Assembly (NCBI GenBank): GCA_002336915.1
Contig: DDET01000069.1
Span: 47,516 to 70,845 of the forward strand
Reading direction: 5' to 3'
DNA length: 23,330 nucleotides
Source: Bacteroidetes bacterium UBA1947
Lineage (GTDB): Bacteria > Bacteroidota > Bacteroidia > Chitinophagales > Chitinophagaceae
Of the stretch, positions 6,866 through 13,314 are shown in pieces; positions within the stretch are counted from its first letter, which is position 1; every line of letters starts with the position of its first letter. Below the pieces are notes generated by a model. That model was not told the DNA's origin, did not search any database, and saw only the letters and a program-made list of their open reading frames with translations. The translations under genes were made by a program, and so were the position numbers.

Positions 6866-7489
6866 CTATTCTGTTATCTCCTTATTGGCAAAGCTGGCCT
6901 TCAGCGCTTCAAGGTCTGTTACCAGCTCATCTATGTGCTTTAACATCTTTTTTTGCTTGGTGCGCTTCGTCCAAACCCATATGATCAAAATATAAGTAGT
7001 GGTAATAAGCGGCCCGCCTACGCGATACCATAAAGAAGCGCCCATCGTCACATCCCACATATAGCACATGAGGCATACCCACAGTATCACCATGTAGGCA
7101 GGTTTATATTTTACTATCACGGTGCGTTGCCATTGCAACTTTTCTATCTGGTAGTCAAGGTATTTGATGCTGGCAATATCAAGCGCATCTTTCTTATAAG
7201 CAATACCGCTCCACATCACCCATAGGAGTACAAGCATTAAGATACTCATGGCCGCTATGCTGGCCCCAAAGAATATAGTATGCCCCTCGTGGTACGAAAT
7301 ATAAACCCAGCCAAAAGTAATGAACACGCATACAAAGCTCAATGATATGCCTATATTGGTGAGCAGCAATTTGCGCTGATGTTTCTCGAAGCGTGTCTTT
7401 ACATCACGCTTCAATTGCGCAATGTTCAGGGGCTCACCCACCGGCTGACTCTTCCAGCTTTTTTGTAGTTCCTCAAAGTTCATGCTCAC
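6866..7489 (-). CDS. Four-helix membrane protein, probable anti-sigma factor
   Basis: A 207-residue protein. The N-terminal ~40 residues are soluble and charged (MNFEELQKSWKSQP, then LNIAQLKRDVKTRFEKHQRK); membrane helices follow at about 41-64, 72-95, 130-147 and 159-174, with a soluble tail. I recognise no named domain. It overlaps the ECF sigma gene by 17 bp, and in Bacteroidota the gene directly after an ECF sigma gene often encodes a membrane protein with a cytoplasmic N-terminus that holds the sigma factor. The anti-sigma role is therefore inferred from context and topology, not from a motif. Confidence 0.7.
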   Translation of the reverse strand: MSMNFEELQKSWKSQPVGEPLNIAQLKRDVKTRFEKHQRKLLLTNIGISLSFVCVFITFGWVYISYHEGHTIFFGASIAAMSILMLVLLWVMWSGIAYKKDALDIASIKYLDYQIEKLQWQRTVIVKYKPAYMVILWVCLMCYMWDVTMGASLWYRVGGPLITTTYILIIWVWTKRTKQKKMLKHIDELVTDLEALKASFANKEITE

Positions 7490-8000
7490 TTGTGTTTTCC
7501 ATTAGCTTTAGCAATCTTGCTTTTATCCTGTTTATTTTCACGCCCACATTATTGGTATTGCTGCCCGTTATCTCCGCTATGTCTTTATAGCTCTTGTCTT
7601 CCAGCACCAGTGATATCACCAGCCTGTCTTGCGCCTCGAGTTGCTGTATGCATTGCCGCAGTTTGTTGAACTGTGCTTCTTCCTGTTTCACATCCTTCTC
7701 TTCGGTGGGCAGGTTCAGTGTTTCGGGCAGCTCCAGGTGTTGCTGCTTCTTGTTATTGATGTTATAGCTTATGGCAGTGTTCACAGCTATGCGGTATATC
7801 CATGTGCTTATCTGCGCCGCGCCCTTGTAGCTGTCCAGGCTTTTCCATACCGAGTACAGTATTTCCTGGTACAGGTCGTCCACATGCGAGCGGTCGTAGA
7901 GATAGGCCATGCAGATACGGTAGATACTCGCATGGTTATCTTTAAGCAAGCTGTTGAATAATGCCTCTTTGTCTTTCACGTCGCTGTTGTTCTGCTGCAA
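7473..8000 (-). CDS. ECF-type RNA polymerase sigma factor
   Basis: About 175 residues. Region 2 is visible as YRICMAYLYDRSHVDDLYQEI followed by SVWKSLDSYKG and the ISTWIYRIAVNTAI segment; region 4 is LEDKSYKDIAEITGSNTNNVGVKINRIKARL. The upstream gene's TAA is directly followed, in the same frame, by TTG at 8000, the only start upstream of region 2 other than a GTG at 7979 (168 residues). No ATG is available until residue 31, inside region 2, so a non-ATG start is needed. Coupled to the hydrolase gene upstream and the membrane protein downstream. Confidence 0.9.
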   Translation of the reverse strand: MQQNNSDVKDKEALFNSLLKDNHASIYRICMAYLYDRSHVDDLYQEILYSVWKSLDSYKGAAQISTWIYRIAVNTAISYNINNKKQQHLELPETLNLPTEEKDVKQEEAQFNKLRQCIQQLEAQDRLVISLVLEDKSYKDIAEITGSNTNNVGVKINRIKARLLKLMENTSEHEL

Positions 8001-8885
8001 TTAGTTCGCGCCTATAAATGTATCCAACTCTTTGTAAAACCATGCGGGCTCGTCATACATAATAAAATGCTTCGAGCGATCGGTGATGTGAACGGTGCAG
8101 GTCTTGCACTCTTTATACTGATCTGTATAGGCCTGCCGCGCATACTCTTTGGTGAACTGCGGGTACTGTGCATTTGGCGCCCAGGCGTCCATCACCAGTA
8201 CGGGAACGCTTATCTTGGCTATAGTCCCCCTCAGGTCATTACCCAGCATTTCTGTCATGCTGTAGGCCATGGTCTTTTTATCGCTCTGCTGTCCCCACTT
8301 GGCTATGCTACTCCAGCGTGTAGAGTCGAGACACATATAGCCGGCTACCACGGTCTGGCTTTTGATCATTTGCGCACTGTCCATCATGTTGTAGCGGTCC
8401 AGCATAGCTTTTGCGGTGGCCTCATCAAAGCCCGTTTTAGGATTTGGGTTCTGTACTGCAGCGAGGAAGGGCAATGCATCCACGACTACAACCTTTGCGA
8501 GGTGGTCTTTCATCTCGCTGGCTATCCATATACCCAGGAAGCCGCCTATGCTATGCCCCACTATTATTACATGCTCCAGTCTATTATCCGCTATGTAGCG
8601 TTTTATCTCGTTCTTGTATGTCTCCAGGTAAGGCCCCTCAGCCATAGGCTTAGTACCCGCATAGCCCGCAAGCGTGAGCACATGGCACTGGTACTTGCCT
8701 TTCAAATGGGCCACAGTCTCGTCCCATTCCGCCCCGCTGCAAGTAGCACCGGGAATGAACAATACCGGCTGCCCCTTGCCCGTCACCTTCACCTCGAAGG
8801 CTTTTGTAGCCTGCGCCTTCGCTGTAAAACCAATACCCAATATGATCGCCATTATTATAATACTCCTGTAAAATGCTTGTTTCAT
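8001..8885 (-). CDS. Secreted alpha/beta hydrolase
   Basis: A 294-residue protein with a signal peptide (about 1-25, ending KAQA). The oxyanion strand VLFIPGATCSG is at about 41-51 and the nucleophile elbow GHSIGG at 110-115 (Ser112); the catalytic acid is probably the Asp of VLVMDAW and the base His273 (SKHFIMYDEP). Several cysteines near the C-terminus (KECKTC) could form a disulfide after export. Substrate unknown. First gene of a probable operon with the ECF sigma factor and membrane protein, so it may be a target or trigger of that stress circuit. Confidence 0.88.
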   Translation of the reverse strand: MKQAFYRSIIIMAIILGIGFTAKAQATKAFEVKVTGKGQPVLFIPGATCSGAEWDETVAHLKGKYQCHVLTLAGYAGTKPMAEGPYLETYKNEIKRYIADNRLEHVIIVGHSIGGFLGIWIASEMKDHLAKVVVVDALPFLAAVQNPNPKTGFDEATAKAMLDRYNMMDSAQMIKSQTVVAGYMCLDSTRWSSIAKWGQQSDKKTMAYSMTEMLGNDLRGTIAKISVPVLVMDAWAPNAQYPQFTKEYARQAYTDQYKECKTCTVHITDRSKHFIMYDEPAWFYKELDTFIGAN

Positions 8886-9121
8886 CTTTTGTTGTTTGGA
8901 ATATTAGTCTGTGGACTGGGGATTTTATTACAGGATAGACGAAATATTTTTTATCGCAATGACTTACAATAATAACCGTCAGAAAGTTTCCGTACTAGTC
9001 TCTGCTTTAGGCATAGTAATCCCTGCGTCAACCCTAGATTTTTCACTACCCTCGCCAAAGGGTATTAAAAATTGAAGAAAAACTATAATTTACAAGGAAT
9101 TCAGTCACAAAACCAAACAGC

Positions 9122-10813
9122 ATGTCACAAGTGAATTTAGATGCTCTCATCCCGAGAGAAGATTTATTTAAACAAGTTACTGATGAGTCGGAGTCTCAAC
9201 AACAAATTAGGCTCACAGAACTTAGGCTCGATGCCGATTTAAACCCCAAAAAATCCTGGTTTTTTAAAACTTTAAGAAAAGCCGATTTTCAAAGGGAAAC
9301 GTCTGAATGGAAACCAGAACGCGTTGCTGGACTCGTAAAAAGTTTTATTAACGGTGACATAATACCATCTGTAATACTTTGGAATTGGAAAGGTATAAAT
9401 TATATAATAGATGGCGGACACAGAGTAAGTGCTATTATTGCGTGGATACTCAATGACTATGGCTATGGGGCTACTTCCAAAGCATATTTCGGGGAAATAA
9501 ATATCACAAAGGAGCAAAAGAAGAACCACGAAAAAACCATGAAATTAATAAATGATGATCCAGAAATTGGTGCATTTGAAACCTATGAACGCGCGCTTGA
9601 CAACCCTCATGAATATTCTCAAGAAAAATTAATAAAAGCAAGAAATTTGGGCAACATGTCCTTTCAGGTACAATTTATTAAAGCTCAGACCTCCAAAGAT
9701 GCTGAAAGGTCATTCTTCAGAATTAATGGAGAGGCTACACCTATCAATGAAACGGAAGCTATTATTTTAAAATCAAGAGAAAAGCCAAATGCTATCGCAT
9801 CAAGGGCAATTATACATTCGGGTAACGCCCATAAATATTGGAGTAAATTCATTGGGAAAGAGGAAGAGATCGAAAAGCTTGCGATTAAAGTTAACAAGTT
9901 GCTATTTGAGCCCGAGCTAGATACTAAGGTAATACATTTCCCTATCGCTGGTAGCGAATATTCAGCACAATCGCTTGAATTAGTTTTCGGAATTGTAAAT
10001 ATGATCAATGGATTGGATGATGTGAACCTGAAGCGAAAAGAAATGCTAAAAAGAGATTCAGAAGAAATTTTACCAGAAAAAGATGAAGATGGCACTCAGA
10101 CACTAAACTATCTTAACAATGTTGAAAGAATTATTTCTCTTATCAATAGCAATGATTCTGCAATCTCTTTAGGACTTTCACCTCTGATCTATTTTTATAG
10201 CTATAAAGGCCGGTTTCAAATCACTTCATTTTTCGCTATCGTGCATTTGTTTTTAAAGTGGGATACTGAACGTAGAGCGGCCAAAAACAATCTTAGGTTT
10301 CAGCAATTTTCAGCTATAAGAGAACAATTCGAAGAATTTCTATTGAAATATAAAAATTTTATTACGCAGGCTACATTAAATGTTGGAAGTGGTTTGAAAA
10401 GCTATTCCAGACTTTCTGATCTATTTCAATTTATAATTGATAATTTAATTGCTGGGGAGCGCGACGAAAAAATATTAACACTCATCAGTGGTGTACCCAA
10501 GTTTGGTTTTATTAAGGTGTTTGAGGCCGAAAATAAATACGAGGAGGACCGCAATCCTTCGGGGAAAAAACCGCCAAAAGAAACAGTAATCGAAGTGGTA
10601 ATACAGACTTATTTAAATGCAAAAGTACTGTGCCCGGTGTGTAAATCAAGGGCGACTTTTGAATCTTATAATATAGATCATATTTTAGCCGTTAGGGACG
10701 GAGGATTAGGGAATAAAGAAAACTTAAGATTAACTCATTGCTATTGCAATGAGGAACGTGAGAAAATTACCGACTTAAAAAAAATGATTGAAGCAACTGT
10801 ATATAATGTTTAA
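9122..10813 (+). CDS. DUF262/ParB-like protein with C-terminal HNH nuclease domain
   Basis: A 563-residue protein. Residues about 62-110 carry the ParB-like/DUF262 core: RVAGLVKSFINGDIIPSVIL then DGGHRVSA with DGGHR at 97-101, a variant of the usual DGQQR. Residues about 197-215 (FFRINGEATPINETEA) match the second conserved block of such proteins. A long helical middle follows. The end is an HNH nuclease: C504xxC507, D519-H520, N534 and HCYCN (539-543), with the cysteines placed for a zinc. DUF262 proteins act in modified-DNA restriction (GmrS of GmrSD, SspE), so a phage-defence role is plausible but inferred. AT content is far above its neighbours and it stands alone. No methyltransferase or partner is adjacent. 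Confidence 0.8.
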   Translation: MSQVNLDALIPREDLFKQVTDESESQQQIRLTELRLDADLNPKKSWFFKTLRKADFQRETSEWKPERVAGLVKSFINGDIIPSVILWNWKGINYIIDGGHRVSAIIAWILNDYGYGATSKAYFGEINITKEQKKNHEKTMKLINDDPEIGAFETYERALDNPHEYSQEKLIKARNLGNMSFQVQFIKAQTSKDAERSFFRINGEATPINETEAIILKSREKPNAIASRAIIHSGNAHKYWSKFIGKEEEIEKLAIKVNKLLFEPELDTKVIHFPIAGSEYSAQSLELVFGIVNMINGLDDVNLKRKEMLKRDSEEILPEKDEDGTQTLNYLNNVERIISLINSNDSAISLGLSPLIYFYSYKGRFQITSFFAIVHLFLKWDTERRAAKNNLRFQQFSAIREQFEEFLLKYKNFITQATLNVGSGLKSYSRLSDLFQFIIDNLIAGERDEKILTLISGVPKFGFIKVFEAENKYEEDRNPSGKKPPKETVIEVVIQTYLNAKVLCPVCKSRATFESYNIDHILAVRDGGLGNKENLRLTHCYCNEEREKITDLKKMIEATVYNV

Positions 10814-10861
10814 TTCTACCACTTTAAGAAATCAGATCGCATCGCACGTTGATACATACAC

Positions 10862-11401
10862 TTAATGAGGCTCTACGAAATGAATAGTTAGTGTGTCAAT
10901 ATTGTCAATTTTCGTTAGTTGATCACAAATTCTTTCTGGCACATTGCATTTTGTGTATCCGCCAGGCACAAACAAACTATTACATCCGCATGTTTCTTTT
11001 GGAGACGGTATCCGCAAACTTCTTTGATCATAGTCACTTGGAGGAATAATAAGGCGCGTAAAAACTGTTGCTTGTACCCAATCTTTACAGTCTGTTGGAA
11101 TACCCAACGCCCCCATAATTAATTGCCTTGTATGAAAACATTCATTTGTAGCACATCGCAATATATTTTCCATGTCGTCTGGAGTAGTGACAAATAGGCC
11201 GCATGGTCGGCCAGTTGTTGTGGGATATTTGGCCCTGTAATCTTTGTAGCTTGTAGGAATTATGCATGCGATTCCACTCGCGAAATTTGGTTCAGGATAA
11301 ACCTTTTTGATTGAGTATCCACACCCGCAATCTTGAGCGTACACCTCACATCGATTGCATACGATTGAAGCTATGATAAAAAATAACGTCCATGACTTCA
11401 T
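10862..11401 (-). CDS. Small secreted cysteine-rich protein, unknown function
   Basis: A 179-residue protein I do not recognise. From ATG 11401 it begins MKSWTLFFIIASIV and has a signal peptide probably cleaved after VYAQ (about residue 23). The mature part has eleven cysteines, including two C-G-C motifs (DCGCG near its start, ETCGCN about two thirds along), consistent with disulfides or metal binding in the periplasm. A longer reading from TTG 11422 is rejected since that TTG is the end of a -7 element TATATTTG. It is convergent with the DUF262-HNH gene (48 bp apart) and shares its AT-rich composition. Confidence 0.7.
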   Translation of the reverse strand: MKSWTLFFIIASIVCNRCEVYAQDCGCGYSIKKVYPEPNFASGIACIIPTSYKDYRAKYPTTTGRPCGLFVTTPDDMENILRCATNECFHTRQLIMGALGIPTDCKDWVQATVFTRLIIPPSDYDQRSLRIPSPKETCGCNSLFVPGGYTKCNVPERICDQLTKIDNIDTLTIHFVEPH

Positions 11402-11419
11402 AGCGCAAAAACCACTATT

Positions 11420-11447
11420 CAAATATACTGGTCCCTTACCAAATAAT
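11420..11447 (-). promoter_or_regulatory. Promoter of the cysteine-rich protein gene
   Basis: On the minus strand TATATTTG (11427 to 11420) fits TAnnTTTG exactly, with TTTC about 20 nt upstream as an imperfect -33. The start would lie about 10 nt before the ATG at 11401. Confidence 0.5.
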
Positions 11448-11676
11448 GAAATAATTTCATATGCAACATTGTCGTATTTGCTGACAATGGGTATTGAAGC
11501 GAGATAAAGTTACTGACCCTAACGTCCCCGCTCCGGCGGAATCTATGACTCTGTATTAGTGGAATCTAGTCTCCAAATTGGAGTAAAAACGACAGTTTTC
11601 TGTCCCATTTTTCACCATTTTCCATTTCATTATATCACTCCCTAATTATCAACACCTTAACCTCAAAAATAGCAGT

Positions 11677-11724
11677 ATGATACCCTCCGCAAGGGGGTAT
11701 GATAACCTTCTGAAAGGGTATCAT
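11677..11724. repeat. Compound inverted repeat
   Basis: Perfect 10-bp outer arms ATGATACCCT (11677-11686) and AGGGTATCAT (11715-11724) enclose a second GGGTAT arm, so the left arm can pair with either of two partners. It resembles a degenerate palindromic element. Confidence 0.6.
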
Positions 11725-11787
11725 AAAACTTCAATTTCTCCATCCCAAAAACGCATACGAACTTTGTTCCGTTTTTTACTTTTCTCC

Positions 11788-11840
11788 CGTCATTGCGAGG
11801 AGTTTTTGGCCTTGTGCATGGCCACGACGAAGCAATCTTC
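11788..11840 (+). repeat. CGTCATTGCGAGG...CGAAGCAATC dispersed repeat, diverged copy
   Basis: CGTCATTGCGAGG (11788-11800) and CGACGAAGCAATCTTC (11825-11840) match the two halves of the repeat at 12427-12455 and 15284-15312, but are separated by a 24-nt insert containing GGCC...GGCC. Confidence 0.7.
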
Positions 11841-11902
11841 AGTTGCGAGTAAGAAACATTGCTGACGGATGAAACTGCAGCAAAACATTTATTAATTAAC
11901 CG

Positions 11903-11940
11903 CACCTCCCTCTCCTTCGGAGAGGGCTGGGGTGAGGCAT
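11903..11940 (+). repeat. CACCTCCCTCTCC hairpin repeat, intergenic copy
   Basis: CCCTCTCC and GGAGAGGG form an 8-bp stem, followed by GGGGTGAGGCAT. It matches 36 of 38 positions of the copy inside the next gene (12521-12558). Confidence 0.8.
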
Positions 11941-11954
11941 AAACCATATCAACT

Positions 11955-12968
11955 ATGAACGAAAAACAAAAAGCAGAATCCCTATTCCTCAACACCGAAA
12001 AATCACAAAAAGAAATTGCATCGCAATTAGGCATCGACCCCAAAACCCTCTACCGCTGGATAAAAGAAGGCCACTGGCAGCAACTCAAATCCACAACCCG
12101 CCGAATGCCCTCCGTCCTCGTCGAAAACATCTACGAGCAACTCGACGATCTCAACTACAACATCTCCCAAAGAGACCGCGGAGAGCGTCACCCTACAAAA
12201 GATGAATCCCTCACCATCAACCGCCTCACCAACTGCATCAATAAAATACAAAAACAAACCTCCCAGGGACAGAACATCCAATTCATGATGAACTTCATCG
12301 ATTATGTTCAGCCCCTAAACCACGACCTTGCCCAACTCCTCACCCACTACGGCAGCGCCTTCCTCAACGGCACCCAAATCAAAGGCTTCCATCCCTACGA
12401 CATTGAATATGGCGAAGTTCCACTCGCGTCATTGCGAGGTACGAAGCAATCTCACGACAACACAGAAGTACTCGCACCGGACTACAACCCCAACCAACTA
12501 GAACTCCCCTTCCCCGATAACACCTCCCTCTCCTTTGGAGAGGGCCGGGGTGAGGCATCAATCGGGCACGAATCGGGCATCGAGAAAAACGACGAAAATC
12601 CCACACAACTAACTGAAAACCAATCTGAACAACCCCAAACCCCCGAAACCAAAATGCCCGAAATGCCCGAAAATAATTTTCCCGAAAATCGGGCATGCGC
12701 CGAAGGCGAGCAAGAAGCTCCTCCCCTGTTTTTAGGGGAGGTACCCGAAGGGGGGAGGGGTCAACTCGCACCGGACAGCACGCCCGATCAAGAACCCCAG
12801 CCCAATGAAACTACAGACGACGAAGCCCCCAATTTCTCCGACCCCAACCTCATGATCAAAGCCTACATGCGCGAAAAAGGGATTCCCCTACCCGAAGACA
12901 CACAACTATTCTCCATCGGCGAAAAAATATTCTCCATGCGTGTAGACAACAAAAAGAAAAAACGATGA
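11955..12968 (+). CDS. HTH protein resembling phage terminase small subunits, with in-frame repeat insertions
   Basis: A 337-residue protein. Residues about 3-45 are a helix-turn-helix (SQKEIASQLGIDPKTLYRWIKEGHWQQLK), the form seen in small terminase subunits and in some transposase-associated regulators; 50-150 are helical. Three stretches are encoded by repeats otherwise found between genes: about 158-167 (SLRGTKQS), 190-201 (LSFGEGRGEA) and 255-269 (PLFLGEVPEGGRG). Between them is a low-complexity P/E/N/Q region; LAPDYNPNQ and LAPDSTPDQ recur as an internal duplication. The coding strand is strongly C-over-G biased. No other phage gene is nearby, so it is probably a domesticated or orphan gene. 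The product is possibly still expressed, since the frame is intact. Confidence 0.6.
   Translation: MNEKQKAESLFLNTEKSQKEIASQLGIDPKTLYRWIKEGHWQQLKSTTRRMPSVLVENIYEQLDDLNYNISQRDRGERHPTKDESLTINRLTNCINKIQKQTSQGQNIQFMMNFIDYVQPLNHDLAQLLTHYGSAFLNGTQIKGFHPYDIEYGEVPLASLRGTKQSHDNTEVLAPDYNPNQLELPFPDNTSLSFGEGRGEASIGHESGIEKNDENPTQLTENQSEQPQTPETKMPEMPENNFPENRACAEGEQEAPPLFLGEVPEGGRGQLAPDSTPDQEPQPNETTDDEAPNFSDPNLMIKAYMREKGIPLPEDTQLFSIGEKIFSMRVDNKKKKR
12427..12455 (+). repeat. CGTCATTGCGAGG...GAAGCAATCTCAC dispersed repeat inside a gene
   Basis: It matches 28 of 29 bases of the inverted copy at 15284-15312. Here it is read as part of a protein (residues about 158-167, ASLRGTKQSH). Confidence 0.85.
12521..12558 (+). 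repeat. CACCTCCCTCTCC hairpin repeat inside a gene
   Basis: It differs from the intergenic copy at 11903-11940 at two positions out of 38 and keeps the CCCTCTCC/GGAGAGGG stem. It encodes residues about 190-201 of the HTH protein. Confidence 0.85.
12718..12760 (+). repeat. CTCCTCCCC/GGGGAGG hairpin repeat inside a gene
   Basis: CTCCCC, a short T-rich loop and GGGGAG make a hairpin, followed by a GGGGGGAGGGG tail. Only one copy is in the window, but its structure is that of a dispersed intergenic element. It encodes residues about 255-269. Confidence 0.6.
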
Positions 12969-12991
12969 CTAATGTTTTTACGCTGAACAAG

Positions 12992-13108
12992 TATTCTTGT
13001 CACCCTGAGCCGCGTCGAAGGGTGACAATGCTTAATCGGGGCAATGATGTAGCTTTTTGTGCGAGGGCCGAACATGTCATGGTTCGACGCGGCTCACCAT
13101 GACAGGAT
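12992..13108 (+). repeat. Double-hairpin element, copy 1
   Basis: Hairpin 1 has a 9-bp stem TGTCACCCT/AGGGTGACA (12998-13006/13019-13027) with loop GAGCCGCGTCGA. Hairpin 2 has TGTCATGGT/ACCATGACA (13075-13083/13096-13104) with loop TCGACGCGGCTC. The two 12-nt loops are exact reverse complements, so the hairpins could also pair loop to loop. Confidence 0.9.
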
Positions 13109-13127
13109 GAAGACAAAGCAGAGCACA

Positions 13128-13243
13128 TATTCTTGTCACCCTGAGCCGCGTCGAAGGGTGACAATGCTTAATCAGGGCGACGATGTGGCTTTTGTGCAGG
13201 TGCTGAGCATGTCATGGTTCGACGCGGCTCACCATGACAGGAT
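13128..13243 (+). repeat. Double-hairpin element, copy 2
   Basis: A direct repeat of copy 1 at a period of about 136 bp. Both stems (13134-13142/13155-13163 and 13210-13218/13231-13239) and both loops are identical; the differences are confined to the region between the hairpins. Confidence 0.9.
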
Positions 13244-13265
13244 AATGATTAAGCCTTTTTGAGCA

Positions 13266-13297
13266 TTTGAATTTCAAATTATTAATCCTTACTTTTC
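13266..13297 (+). promoter_or_regulatory. Promoter of the lipoprotein gene
   Basis: TTTG (13266-13269), 20 nt, then TACTTTTC (13290-13297), one mismatch to TAnnTTTG. Spacing is canonical for Bacteroidota. The leader to the ATG at 13315 would be about 10 nt. Confidence 0.65.
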
Positions 13298-13314
13298 TTT
13301 CAGAAATACGCAAT

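Larger units (their letters stand above)
11402..11954. other. Non-coding, repeat-bearing stretch
   Basis: I see no convincing gene in these 553 bases. Contents: the promoter at 11420-11447, a 13-bp perfect palindrome CTCCAAATTGGAG (11571-11583), a compound hairpin at 11677-11724, a diverged CGTCATTGCGAGG-type repeat (11788-11840) and a CACCTCCCTCTCC-type hairpin repeat (11903-11940) that ends 14 nt before the next gene. Confidence 0.6.
12969..13314. other. Intergenic stretch with tandem double-hairpin repeats
   Basis: No gene is seen in these 346 bases. Two copies of a ~117-bp double-hairpin element fill most of it, and the promoter of the following lipoprotein gene is at its right end. Confidence 0.7.

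Noticed and set aside
8067..8972. Plus-strand 301-residue open frame
   Set aside because: It is antisense to the alpha/beta hydrolase, which has clear motifs and a signal peptide; the antisense product looks like no known protein.
11663..12043. Minus-strand 126-residue reading frame
   Set aside because: It translates repeats (for example ASPQPSPKERE from the CACCTCCC hairpin) and overlaps the start of the HTH gene; no coherent domain.
11955..12968. Part of a prophage
   Set aside because: No large terminase, portal, capsid, tail or integrase gene is found in the window; the HTH gene is alone.
12992..13243. CRISPR array
   Set aside because: Only two units, each internally palindromic with similar spacers, no cas genes; it is a tandem hairpin element.
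13267..13314. TTG-started extension of the lipoprotein
   Set aside because: The TTG is part of the -33 element, and the extension would hide the lipoprotein signal peptide.
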